From NCBI RefSeq assembly GCF_018138145.1, contig NZ_CP073104.1, positions 1,550,001-1,614,000 of the forward strand: a stretch of DNA of 64,000 bases, written 5' to 3'. Position 1 is the stretch's first letter. Every line of letters begins with the position of its first letter. The notes under the pieces are model-generated. The model was not told where the DNA came from and did not search any database. It saw only the letters and a list, made by a program, of their open reading frames with translations. This stretch comes from Pseudomonas sp. SCA2728.1_7 (GTDB lineage: Bacteria > Pseudomonadota > Gammaproteobacteria > Pseudomonadales > Pseudomonadaceae). A program made the translations under genes and the position numbers. Of this stretch, positions 7,292-15,727 are shown one piece after another.

Positions 7292-8308
7292 ATGCTGGTC
7301 TTACGCCCAGTCGAACAGACTGACCTGCCCCAGCTCCAACAATTGGCCCGCGACAGTCTGGTGGGCGTGACCTCCCTGCCGGACGACAGCGAGCGCCTGC
7401 GCGAGAAAATCGCCGGTTCCTGCGCTTCGTTCGCCAGCGCGGCACAGGCTAACGGTCCGGAAAACTACTTTTTCGTGCTGGAAGACCTCGACGAACAGCG
7501 ACTGGTTGGCTGCTCGGAAATTCTCGCCACAGCTGGCTTCGACGAGCCGTTCTACAGCCTGCGCAACCGCCATTTCACCAGCGCGTCACGCGAGCTGAAC
7601 ATCGAACACGGCGTGCCGGCGCTGTCGCTGTGCCACGACCTCAACGACCACACGCTGCTGCGCGGTTTTCATATCGACGCCGCGCTGGTGCGCACGCCGT
7701 TCTCCGAATTGCTGTCACGGGCGCGCCTGTTGTTCATCGCCGCCCATGCGCCGCGCTTTGCCGAGGCGGTGATTACCGAAATCGTCGGCTACAGCGACGA
7801 GGCCGGCAATTCACCGTTCTGGGATGCGCTGGGCAAACATTTCTTCGACCTGCCCTACGCGGAGGCCGAACGCCTGTGCGGCCTGCAGAGCCGCTCGTTC
7901 CTGGCTGAACTGATGCCGCAATACCCGATCTACGTGCCGATGCTGCCGCAAGCGGCGCAGGACTGCATCGGTCGCATCCACCCGGACGGTCAGGAAGCGT
8001 TCGACATCCTTGAGCGTGAAGGCTTCGAAACCAACAGCTACATCGACCTGTTCGACGCTGGCCCGACCCTGTATGCGCGCACCTCGAATATCCGTTCGAT
8101 TGCCCGCAGCCAGACTGCAACGGTGCAGCAACGGCCACAGATCGATGCCCGTGGCCGTTTCTTGCTGAGCAATGACGCACTGTCGGGCTTCCGGGCGATG
8201 ATTGCCGAACTTGATTACCAACCCGATCAACCGTTGTCCCTCACCCCTGCAATGTGTGCGGCGCTGAACGTGACCGATGGCAGCCCGATCCGGCTGATTG
8301 CCCTGTGA
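7292..8308 (+). CDS. AstA/AruF-type arginine/ornithine N-succinyltransferase, alpha-like subunit
   Basis: 338 residues, full length for the AstA family (GNAT-related fold). It begins MLVLRPVEQTDLPQL, with SLVGVTSLPDDSERL, LFIAAHAPRFAEAVITEIVGY, SPFWDALGKHFFDL and SFLAELMPQYPIYVPML, which follow the AruF (alpha) subunit of Pseudomonas arginine N-succinyltransferase rather than AruG. The enzyme transfers succinate from succinyl-CoA to the alpha-amino group of arginine or ornithine. GGAG lies 9 nt before the ATG. None of the other aru/ast genes is nearby, so this looks like a paralogue recruited for another substrate. Confidence 0.85.
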   Translation: MLVLRPVEQTDLPQLQQLARDSLVGVTSLPDDSERLREKIAGSCASFASAAQANGPENYFFVLEDLDEQRLVGCSEILATAGFDEPFYSLRNRHFTSASRELNIEHGVPALSLCHDLNDHTLLRGFHIDAALVRTPFSELLSRARLLFIAAHAPRFAEAVITEIVGYSDEAGNSPFWDALGKHFFDLPYAEAERLCGLQSRSFLAELMPQYPIYVPMLPQAAQDCIGRIHPDGQEAFDILEREGFETNSYIDLFDAGPTLYARTSNIRSIARSQTATVQQRPQIDARGRFLLSNDALSGFRAMIAELDYQPDQPLSLTPAMCAALNVTDGSPIRLIAL

Positions 8309-8369
8309 AACCCGCGCGGTTGCGCAGTCAACGACAGTGCCCGAACAGGCGCGCAGAAGGAGTTACAGC

Positions 8370-9404
8370 ATGATTGTCCGCCCGGTCAAAGTCAGCGACC
8401 TGCCAGCCTTGATGGCGCTGGTGCAACAGGCCGGCCCGGGGTTCACCACCCTGCCGGCCAACGAAGATCGCCTGTCCCACCGGGTCCGTTGGGCACAACG
8501 GGCGTTCGCCGAACAGGTCGAACGGGCCGACGCGGACTATCTGTTTGTGCTCGAAGACGACGACATGCGCGTGGTCGGCGTCAGCGCATTGGCCGGGGCG
8601 GTCGGCCTGCGCGAGCCCTGGTACAACTATCGGGTCGGGTTGACCGTGAGTTCGGCGCCGGACCTGGGCATTCAACGGCAGATACCGACACTGTTCCTCA
8701 ACAACGAACTGACCGGCCAATCGGAGCTGTGCTCGCTGTTTCTCGGCCATGATCAGCGTCACGGCAGCAATGGCCGCTTGTTGTCACTGGGGCGTTTGCT
8801 GTTCGTTGCCGAGTTCCCGCACCTGTTCGGTGAGAAGATGATTGCCGAACTGCGCGGCAGTGCAGATGAACACGGTTGTTCGCCATTCTGGGACAGTCTG
8901 GGCCGGCATTTCTTTCAAATGGACTTCAGCCATGCCGATCACTTGTCCGGGCTGGGCAACAAATCGTTCATCGCCGAACTGATGCCGCGCCAGCCGCTGT
9001 ATACCTGCATGCTCACCGAACAAGCCCAAGCGGCGATCGGCCAGGCACACCCCAATACCGAACCGGCGCTGAAAATTCTCCAGGCCGAAGGGTTTACCCA
9101 CAAAGGCTACATCGACATCTTCGACGGCGGCCCGGTAATCGAAGCGCCGGTGCGCAATATCCGCACCGTACGCGAAAGCCTTGAGCTGACCCTGAGCCTC
9201 GGCAGCCCGGATGAACAGGCGCCGCTGTGGCTGATTCACAACCGGCGCCTGGAAAACTGCCGCATCACCGTCGCCCGCGCCCGCCGTGTCGGTAGCAGCC
9301 TGGTGATCGACCGCCTCACCGCCAAGCGCCTGCAACTGCAACCGGGCAATTCGGTGCGCGCGGCGATGCTGCCCAATCAACAGCAACAGGCGGTGGCGGC
9401 CTGA
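8370..9404 (+). CDS. AstA/AruG-type arginine/ornithine N-succinyltransferase, beta-like subunit
   Basis: 344 residues of the same family: MIVRPVKVSDLPALM, GFTTLPANEDRL, PWYNYRVGLTVSSAPDL, QIPTLFLNNELTGQSELCSLFL, SPFWDSLGRHFFQMDFSHADHL and YIDIFDGGPVIEA. The PWYNYRVG and STADHL-like segments match AruG/AstA (beta) rather than the alpha-like neighbour, so the pair reproduces the two-subunit AruFG arrangement. ATG 8370 with AAGGAG 9 nt upstream is chosen. The C-terminal tail ends QQQQAVAA. It starts 61 nt after the alpha-like gene. Confidence 0.86.
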   Translation: MIVRPVKVSDLPALMALVQQAGPGFTTLPANEDRLSHRVRWAQRAFAEQVERADADYLFVLEDDDMRVVGVSALAGAVGLREPWYNYRVGLTVSSAPDLGIQRQIPTLFLNNELTGQSELCSLFLGHDQRHGSNGRLLSLGRLLFVAEFPHLFGEKMIAELRGSADEHGCSPFWDSLGRHFFQMDFSHADHLSGLGNKSFIAELMPRQPLYTCMLTEQAQAAIGQAHPNTEPALKILQAEGFTHKGYIDIFDGGPVIEAPVRNIRTVRESLELTLSLGSPDEQAPLWLIHNRRLENCRITVARARRVGSSLVIDRLTAKRLQLQPGNSVRAAMLPNQQQQAVAA

Positions 9405-9571
9405 CAGTCATCACCGCAAAAAGGTAAATCCTTTCAGCAAAAGGGTCCGCGACAACCTGTCCCTTGCAAATTCGTCATGATCATTGACCCATTCGCGTGA
9501 TAGCCTTTTCATTCTTCGGCGTTGACACCTTTGTTCAAGCCTTTCCATTCCTTTGTATTGGTGGAACTCGT

Positions 9572-10441
9572 ATGACCAGGCTTTCCCATCAAGATTTGCG
9601 CCGTAACTTCCGTCAACTGCTGGCTTCCAACACCTGCTATCACACGGCGTCGGTGTTCGATCCGATGTCCGCGCGCATTGCCGCTGACCTGGGTTTTGAA
9701 GTGGGGATCCTCGGCGGTTCCGTGGCCTCGTTGCAGGTGCTCGGTGCCCCGGACTTTGCCCTGATCACCCTCAGCGAGTTCGCCGAACAGGCCACCCGCA
9801 TCGGCCGCGTCGCCCAATTGCCGGTGATCGCCGACGCCGACCACGGCTACGGCAACGCCCTCAACGTGATGCGCACCATCGTTGAACTGGAACGCGCCGG
9901 CGTCGCCGCCCTGACCATCGAAGACACCTTGCTGCCAGCACAATTCGGCCGCAAATCCACCGACCTGATCACCGTTGCCGAAGGCGTCGGCAAGATCCGC
10001 GCGGCGCTGGAAGCCCGGGTTGATACGGAAATGGCGATCATCGCCCGTACCAACGCCGGCATCCTGCCGAATCAGGAAATCATCAGCCGCACTCGCCAGT
10101 ATCAGGCGGCCGGGGCTGACGGTATCTGCATGGTCGGAATTCAGGATTTCGATCAGCTCGAACAAATCGCCGAACACCTGACCGTACCGCTGATGCTGGT
10201 GACCTACGGCAACCCTGCACTGCGCGACGACAAGCGTCTGGCCGAACTCGGTGTGCGCGTGACCATTGATGGCCATGGCGCTTACTTTGCCGCGATCAAA
10301 GCGACGTATGACAGCTTGCGTGAACAGCGGCAGATCTTTACCCAAGCGTCCGATCTGAGCGCGACCGAGTTGACGCACACCTATACACAACCGGAGGAAT
10401 ACATTCTCTGGGCCAAGGAATACATGAGCGTCAAGGAGTGA
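9572..10441 (+). CDS. oxaloacetate decarboxylase (isocitrate lyase/PEP mutase superfamily)
   Basis: 289 residues of the PEP-mutase/isocitrate-lyase barrel: [34 protein letters not shown] (metal-binding DADHGYG), [24 protein letters not shown]. It strongly recalls the characterised Pseudomonas aeruginosa PA4872-type enzyme, which decarboxylates oxaloacetate, and lacks the KKCGH loop of true isocitrate lyases. Start at ATG 9572; an upstream extension in the same frame has no coding character. A 167-nt gap separates it from the acyltransferase pair, so its membership in that cluster is uncertain. Confidence 0.87.
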   Translation: MTRLSHQDLRRNFRQLLASNTCYHTASVFDPMSARIAADLGFEVGILGGSVASLQVLGAPDFALITLSEFAEQATRIGRVAQLPVIADADHGYGNALNVMRTIVELERAGVAALTIEDTLLPAQFGRKSTDLITVAEGVGKIRAALEARVDTEMAIIARTNAGILPNQEIISRTRQYQAAGADGICMVGIQDFDQLEQIAEHLTVPLMLVTYGNPALRDDKRLAELGVRVTIDGHGAYFAAIKATYDSLREQRQIFTQASDLSATELTHTYTQPEEYILWAKEYMSVKE

Positions 10442-10462
10442 TGGGTTGGCCGGGCTGACGCC

Positions 10463-10555
10463 ATCGCGAGCAGGCTCACTCCTACAATTGATCAGTGTTG
10501 AACACAAATGCTGTGTGCACTGAAGATCCAATGTAGGAGTGAGCCTGCTCGCGAT
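10463..10555. repeat. REP pair (inverted), 'CTCACTCC' variant
   Basis: A perfect 23-bp inverted repeat (10463-10485 and 10533-10555), same variant as at 437-519, in the gap between convergent genes. Confidence 0.88.
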
Positions 10556-10574
10556 AGCAACAGCCGCTACACCG

Positions 10575-10877
10575 CTAAACCGGCGTCTTGTAAGCCTCCT
10601 CCCGCTGCACCGCCCGCGCCTGAATCACATTCAGAATCGCACAGCCCTCGCGCATCAACAGATGCATCGCGCTGGTCACCCGCGTCAGATCACAATCTGA
10701 AATGCCCTTGAGGTTGAGACTGGCAAAGGTGTCAGCCAGATCGCGCACAACCACAAACCGGTGCATCGCACAGGCGGCCATGTCGCTGAGTTCTGAGTGG
10801 GTGTTGAGGAAGAGCACCGGGGATTCGGCGTCGTAGGTGTCGATGGGGAGGAAACGGGGCATTACTTGGTCGGTCAT
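10575..10877 (-). CDS. small cytoplasmic protein, DUF3077/DUF6124-like
   Basis: 100 residues. ATG 10877 is preferred (GGAG 9 nt upstream); the same frame stays open further upstream but that part is unlike coding sequence. The C-terminal half (ELSDMAACAMHRFVVVRDLADTF, VTSAMHLLMREGCAIL) resembles a family of small Pseudomonas proteins of unknown function with a helical C-terminal region. No signal peptide or membrane segment is seen. It stands alone between a REP pair and a tandem-repeat block, and I cannot suggest a function. Confidence 0.6.
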   Translation of the reverse strand: MTDQVMPRFLPIDTYDAESPVLFLNTHSELSDMAACAMHRFVVVRDLADTFASLNLKGISDCDLTRVTSAMHLLMREGCAILNVIQARAVQREEAYKTPV

Positions 10878-11046
10878 AGAGTTCACTCCAGAAAGGTCAG
10901 GTTCTGTATTCGACCGGCCAAGATCGTCGCAGAGTTTTCTGCGAGCCGAGACTATAAGAGCAGCGCTCAACGGCTGCAACGAGAGCTTCTGTCGGAATTT
11001 TCGGTATTTTTTGTACGGCGTCCGCGCCTTCCACTTTTCCCACAAA

Positions 11047-11501
11047 AGCCCCTCACCCTAGCCCTCTCCCAGAGGGAGAGGGAACTGATTGGGGGATGCT
11101 CGGGAGCTACGCCCACCTGTGGCACCGCGCTGAATCCGATTTTGAATTCAAAGTTAATCTTTCAGGTCGCCGTGTTAATCACAAACAACACGGTCAGTCC
11201 TCCCCCTCGGGATAGGAAACTGATTGGGGGATGCTCGGGAGCTACGCCGACCTGTGGCACCGCGCTGAATCCGATTTTGAATTCAAAGTTAATCTTTCAG
11301 GTCGCCGTGTTAATCACAAACAACACGGTCAGTCCTCCCCCTCGGGAGAGGAAACTGATTGGGGGATGCTCGGGATCTACGCCGACGTGAGAGATCGCGT
11401 TGAATGCAAATTTGAATTCAACTTGATCTGCCGGTTGCCACATGGACCACAAACAACGCGGTCAGTCCCCTCTCCCTCTGGGAGAGGGTTAGGGTGAGGG
11501 C
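11047..11501. repeat. three 135-bp tandem repeats bracketed by inverted 33-bp ends
   Basis: Units start at 11083, 11218 and 11353 (period 135 bp). The first two are almost identical, each beginning AACTGATTGGGGGATGCTCG; the third has diverged. The block is bracketed by CCCTCACCC-TAGCCCTCTCCC type sequence (11050-11082) and its inverted copy (11468-11501), and reduced versions of that palindrome (CCCCCTCGGG) sit at each unit junction. This is the common 'CTCTCCC-GAGAGGG' intergenic palindrome of Pseudomonas, here amplified. The frame stays open because 135 is a multiple of 3, but nothing suggests it is translated. It occupies most of the 670-bp gap between genes. Confidence 0.85.
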
Positions 11502-11547
11502 AAATGCACCTGACACCCCACCCGCATCAGTCACGCCACAAACCCAC

Positions 11548-12786
11548 TCACTTGCCTTTGGCCAACTCCATAATCATCCGCGACAACAGATAAATCCGCG
11601 GCGCCACGCTCGCCACTTCGGCGTATTCCTCTGGCGTGTGAATATTGCCGCCAACAATCCCGAAACCATCCAGCGTCGGCGTGCCAACCCCGGCGGACAA
11701 ACTCGCATCCGCCGCGCCGCCACTGCCCTCCTCGGTCAACTTGCGGCCAATCTCGCCGTAAATCCCCTGGGCCATGGCCATCAGACGGTCCGACTCCGGC
11801 GTCTGCGGCATCGGTGGCAAGCCGCGCTGCAACGAAGTCTTCACTTCAGTTTCAGCAATCAGCTTGTCCTGCGACACCCGCGCCAGATCCTTCTCGATCC
11901 GGTCGAACTCCTCCGGCACTGCCGCGCGCACGTCAGCCTTGGCCGTGGCTTGATCGGGAATCACGTTGGTGCGGTCGCCGGCCTTGAGCACGGTGAAGTT
12001 GATGGTGGTTTTCTTCGCCTCATCGCCGAGTTTGCCCAGTTGCAGAATCTGGTGCGCGGCCTCCATCGCGGCGTTGCGCCCCAGTTCCGGCGCGACACCG
12101 GCGTGCGCGGCTTTGCCCTTGACCTCGACCAGCGCCGTCGCGCTGCCCTTGCGCCACACCACCAAGCCATCAGCCGGGCGCCCCGGCTCAAGGTTGAGGG
12201 TCACGTCGTGCTGTTTGGCGGTTTTCTTGATCAGGTCGGTGGCGACGTCCGAGCCGGTTTCTTCACTGGCGTCGAGCAGGAAGGTGATTTGCGCGTAGTC
12301 CTTGAAGTCGAGGTTTTTCAGGACTTTCAGCGCATAGATCCCGGCGACGATGCCGCCCTTGTCATCCATCACCCCCGGCCCGTAAGCACGGCCGTCCTTG
12401 ATGTGGAACGGCCGCTCGGCCGCCGAACCTTCCTTGAACACCGTGTCCATGTGCGCCATCAGCAGGATTTTTGCCTTGCCAGTGCCTTTCAGCGTCGCCA
12501 GTACATGGTTGGATTTTTCCGGCGTGTTCGGTACCAGTTCGATGGTGGCGCCGAGTTTTTTCAGTTCATCGATAGCGATGTCGCTGACTTGCTTGAGGCC
12601 CGGTTCATAGCCGGAACCAGAGTCGATGTTGACCAGCCGCTCCAGCAATTTCAGCGCTTCTGGCTGGTACTGCTCGGCATCAGCGAGTACTTGTTTGTGC
12701 GGCTCGGCAAACGCGTGGGCAGCGGAGAAAGCGAGAGACAAGCCGAGGCTGACGGCCAGCAGGGAGCGAGAAAATGAGAACGTCAT
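11548..12786 (-). CDS. periplasmic M20 glutamate carboxypeptidase-type metallopeptidase
   Basis: 412 residues with a Sec signal peptide (LLAVSLGLSLAFSAAHAFA, about residues 9-27). M20 zinc ligands are present: LLMAHMDTV (His/Asp), GPGVMDDKGG (bridging Asp), LLDASEETGSD (general base Glu), LNLEPGR and GGNIHTPEEYA (His). The insert around AHAGVAPELGRNAAMEAA is the dimerisation domain. It matches carboxypeptidase G2-like enzymes that release glutamate from folates and peptides, a family first known from a Pseudomonas. Single gene on the minus strand. Confidence 0.92.
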   Translation of the reverse strand: MTFSFSRSLLAVSLGLSLAFSAAHAFAEPHKQVLADAEQYQPEALKLLERLVNIDSGSGYEPGLKQVSDIAIDELKKLGATIELVPNTPEKSNHVLATLKGTGKAKILLMAHMDTVFKEGSAAERPFHIKDGRAYGPGVMDDKGGIVAGIYALKVLKNLDFKDYAQITFLLDASEETGSDVATDLIKKTAKQHDVTLNLEPGRPADGLVVWRKGSATALVEVKGKAAHAGVAPELGRNAAMEAAHQILQLGKLGDEAKKTTINFTVLKAGDRTNVIPDQATAKADVRAAVPEEFDRIEKDLARVSQDKLIAETEVKTSLQRGLPPMPQTPESDRLMAMAQGIYGEIGRKLTEEGSGGAADASLSAGVGTPTLDGFGIVGGNIHTPEEYAEVASVAPRIYLLSRMIMELAKGK

Positions 12787-12890
12787 GAAGCGATCCTTGT
12801 TTCGCGTCGGGGGGATTTAACCGTACCCGACATCGGCGCGAGGCTCTACACCGAATGCGACACTGATCTAACCGACAACACACAAACCCT

Positions 12891-12978
12891 GTGGGAGCGA
12901 GCCTGCTCGCGAAGGCGTCGTGTCAGGCGATATCAATATTGACTGACCCAGCGCTTTCGCGAGCAGGCTCGCTCCCAC
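12891..12978. repeat. REP pair (inverted), 'CTCGCTCCCAC' variant
   Basis: GTGGGAGCGAGCCTGCTCGC at 12891 and its inverted copy at 12956-12978 form a 23-bp perfect inverted repeat between the peptidase and the GGDEF gene. Confidence 0.9.
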
Positions 12979-13000
12979 AAGGGATTTGTGGTGATGCGGA

Positions 13001-14074
13001 TCAAACCGAATCCAGCAATGTCCGGCGGGGCTTGCCATCGCAATTGCAGATGACCCGGTTACGCCCGCTCGCCTTGGCCTCGTACAGCGCCTGATCGGCA
13101 TCATTGAGCCAGCGCGTCGCGTCGGCATGCGCCGGATCGTAAGCCGCGAGGCCAATACTCAAACTGACCTTCAACGCCGGATTCTGCTCATAACCCAGAA
13201 TCGCAAAGCGCTCGCGCAACGCTTCCATGGCTTGCGCGGCGTTGAACAGCGGCAGATCCGGCAAAATCACGCAGAACTCATCACCGCCATAACGCCCGGC
13301 AACGTCTGTCGCCCGCAGGTTTTGCTTGAGCAACTTGCTCAACTGCCGCAATACGATGTCGCCGGCAACATGGCCGTAGGTGTCGTTGATCGCCTTGAAG
13401 TGATCGATGTCGATCAACGCAATCGCTGCGCCCTGCTTCTGCCGTTTACAGCGCTGAAAAGCAATCTCCAGTTGATCCTTCCAGGCGCCGTGATTGAGCA
13501 ACCCGGTCAGGCTGTCGGTGCGGCTCAGGGCAAGCAATTCGCGTTTATGTCGACCGAGGGTGTAGGCCTGGCGAAAGCAGATCCAGCCCAGCGCCAACGG
13601 GTACAGCAGCAGTAACGGGAAACAGGCGTACATTTGCGCAGGCGTGGTCTGCGGAACGAAGGCCGGAGCAAAGACCACCAGCCCGACGCCAACCCCGAGC
13701 AACTGCGCAGCAGAGCCTGCCAATAGAAAACGTGAACCGCCGATAGCGACGTTGTTCATCGCCATCATCGAAATGGTCGTGGCCGTGGGCAGCGGATTGA
13801 AATGCATGGCGGCAAGCCAAAAGCCCCCGAAAAAGGCGTCGATCAACAGATTGCGGTGTTCAGCGTGGTAAGGAACCCGGGCGCGGCGCGCCCATTGAAA
13901 CGCCAGATGCGGCCAGACCAAGCCGTTGAAGAACATCAGCGCCCAGACCCACAGCGGCGGATCGAGCGAGTACATCGCCACGCTCACGCACACGAGCCCC
14001 AGAATCAACCCGAGGATGCGCGATGTATAAAGCCTCCTGGCCAATGAAAGTCCCTTTCCTCCGGTATTTCCCAT
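13001..14074 (-). CDS. MASE2-GGDEF diguanylate cyclase
   Basis: 357 residues. The first ~180 are a MASE2-type membrane sensor with about five helices (ILGLILGLVCVSVAMYSL, LLGVGVGLVVFAPAFV, ACFPLLLLYPLALGWICF). The C-terminal GGDEF domain keeps RYGGDEF, DIDHFKAINDTYGH and, five residues before GGDEF, the RATD product-inhibition site, so an active, feedback-controlled cyclic-di-GMP synthase of the AdrA type is expected. ATG 14074 has GAGG 6 nt upstream. In Pseudomonas c-di-GMP drives exopolysaccharide production and attachment; any link with the operon at 46.8 kb is speculation. Confidence 0.92.
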   Translation of the reverse strand: MGNTGGKGLSLARRLYTSRILGLILGLVCVSVAMYSLDPPLWVWALMFFNGLVWPHLAFQWARRARVPYHAEHRNLLIDAFFGGFWLAAMHFNPLPTATTISMMAMNNVAIGGSRFLLAGSAAQLLGVGVGLVVFAPAFVPQTTPAQMYACFPLLLLYPLALGWICFRQAYTLGRHKRELLALSRTDSLTGLLNHGAWKDQLEIAFQRCKRQKQGAAIALIDIDHFKAINDTYGHVAGDIVLRQLSKLLKQNLRATDVAGRYGGDEFCVILPDLPLFNAAQAMEALRERFAILGYEQNPALKVSLSIGLAAYDPAHADATRWLNDADQALYEAKASGRNRVICNCDGKPRRTLLDSV

Positions 14075-14251
14075 AAGGACCTCGATCACGCACACCGCAG
14101 GACGGATGTGCTGGAAGTCTAACAGGGCGACGTTAAATAGCCATCACCGGCCAGCGGGCTGAATAGAGCGACATCAGGGCCGCACACAGTGCAAATATTT
14201 GGCTATACATGAAAGGAGCAAAATGGAAAAACAACTATAAGAAGGAGGCCC

Positions 14252-15706
14252 ATGCACACCTATCACGTGTTGATCATCGGCAGCGGTTTTGGCGGTCAAT
14301 GTGCTGCGGTCAACCTGCTCAAAGCCGGGATCGACGATTTTCGCCTGCTGGAGCGAAGGGACTTTTTTGGCGGCACCTGGTGCCAGAACACCTACCCTGG
14401 CGCAGCAGTGGACGTGCCGTCGCCGCTGTATTCGCTGTCGTTCGCACCGTACCGCTGGTCGCAGATGTTCGCCGGGCAGGCCGAACTGCAGCGCTACACC
14501 GAACATGTCATCGAGGAATTCGGTTTGCGCGAACGCGTTGAGCTGGAGGCCAATGTCGAGCGCGTCGAATGGGACGACACGGAAAAACGCTGGGCCGTGC
14601 ATACCGCCAGCAAAGGCACCTTTTATGCGCAGTTCCTGATCAATGCCACCGGACCATTGAGCCAACCGGTCATCCCACACTTCCCCGGCCAGGATCGCTT
14701 TCAAGGCAAGACTTTTCATACGAACAATTGGGATCACAGCTACGACTATCGCGGTAAACGTGTGGCCATCGTCGGCAGCGGCGCCAGTGCGGTGCAGGTG
14801 ATTCCAGCGATTGCGCCGCAAGTCGATCATCTACACGTGTTTCAGCGCACGCCACACTGGGTGCTGCCCCGCGCCGATCGCCAGTTCGGGCCGCTGCAAC
14901 GCTGGCTGCTCGGCCGCAAACCCGCCTACAAGCTGTTGCGCTGGCTGATTTACTGGCAATTCGAAACCCGGGTCATCGCGTTCAAATACTCGAAAGCGGC
15001 GATTCACATGGTCCAGCAGCACGCCCTGCGTTTTCTCAAACGCCAGGTACCGGACCCGGTCCTGCAAGAAAAACTCACCCCGGACTTCACCATCGGCTGC
15101 AAACGGGTACTGGTGTCCAGCACCTATTACCCGGCGCTGAGTCGCGCCAATGTCACCTTGCATACCCGCGAACAAGGCATCGCTTCCATCGACGAAACCG
15201 GCATCAACACCGAGGACGGTCAGCACATCGATGTTGATCTGATCGTCTGGTCGACCGGTTACGACGCCACCGACGGGGTGATTTCCTACCCGGTCAGCGG
15301 AAAAAACGCCGTGCAACTCAGAGAGGTCTGGGCGCAATACCCGCGCGCGTATCTCGGCACCAGCCTGCCGGACTTTCCCAACCTGTTTATCGTCACCGGG
15401 CCCAACACCGGCATTGGGCACACCTCGGCGCTGTTCATCATCGAATCGCAGATGAACTACATCCTCGACTGCATTCGCACCGTGCAGGCCAAAGGCCTGC
15501 GCAGCATCGAAGTGCGCCCCGAAGCGGAACGTACCTACACTGAGATGATTCATCGGGAGATGGAACGCACGGTCTGGAAGTCCGGCGGCTGCCACAGTTG
15601 GTATCAAAGCAAGAGCGGTCATGTGATCGCAATGTTTCCCGGCTTCAGTTTCAGCTATCACCGCTTGACCCGGGCGCTGAAACCGGCCGACCACATTCTG
15701 TCCTGA
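14252..15706 (+). CDS. FAD-dependent Baeyer-Villiger-type monooxygenase
   Basis: 484 residues with two Rossmann motifs, FAD-binding IIGSGFGGQ near the N-terminus and NADPH-binding IVGSGASAV at about 172. Both type I Baeyer-Villiger fingerprints are visible: GGTWCQNTYPGAAVD and FQGKTFHTNNWD. Such enzymes insert one oxygen into ketones to give esters or lactones. A strong AAGGAGG precedes the ATG. The next gene, a membrane-anchored alpha/beta hydrolase 21 nt away, could cleave the ester formed. It could also be an N-hydroxylating relative. Confidence 0.9.
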   Translation: MHTYHVLIIGSGFGGQCAAVNLLKAGIDDFRLLERRDFFGGTWCQNTYPGAAVDVPSPLYSLSFAPYRWSQMFAGQAELQRYTEHVIEEFGLRERVELEANVERVEWDDTEKRWAVHTASKGTFYAQFLINATGPLSQPVIPHFPGQDRFQGKTFHTNNWDHSYDYRGKRVAIVGSGASAVQVIPAIAPQVDHLHVFQRTPHWVLPRADRQFGPLQRWLLGRKPAYKLLRWLIYWQFETRVIAFKYSKAAIHMVQQHALRFLKRQVPDPVLQEKLTPDFTIGCKRVLVSSTYYPALSRANVTLHTREQGIASIDETGINTEDGQHIDVDLIVWSTGYDATDGVISYPVSGKNAVQLREVWAQYPRAYLGTSLPDFPNLFIVTGPNTGIGHTSALFIIESQMNYILDCIRTVQAKGLRSIEVRPEAERTYTEMIHREMERTVWKSGGCHSWYQSKSGHVIAMFPGFSFSYHRLTRALKPADHILS

Positions 15707-15727
15707 ACACGTAAAAGGAAGACGTCG

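Noticed and set aside
7292..9404. The canonical arginine succinyltransferase (aru/ast) operon
   Set aside because: The two genes look like AruF and AruG, but aruC, aruD, aruB, aruE, argR and the aot transporter are missing; the surrounding genes belong to a different set.
9405..9571. Sigma-70 promoter TTGACA near 9522 for the decarboxylase gene
   Set aside because: The -35 box is good, but no acceptable -10 box lies 16-18 nt downstream, so I did not list it.
11047..11501. Possible CRISPR array or repeat protein
   Set aside because: The repeat unit is 135 bp without distinct spacers, and units 1 and 2 are nearly identical throughout. The frame is open only because 135 divides by 3; there is no start with ribosome-binding site and no protein-like sequence.
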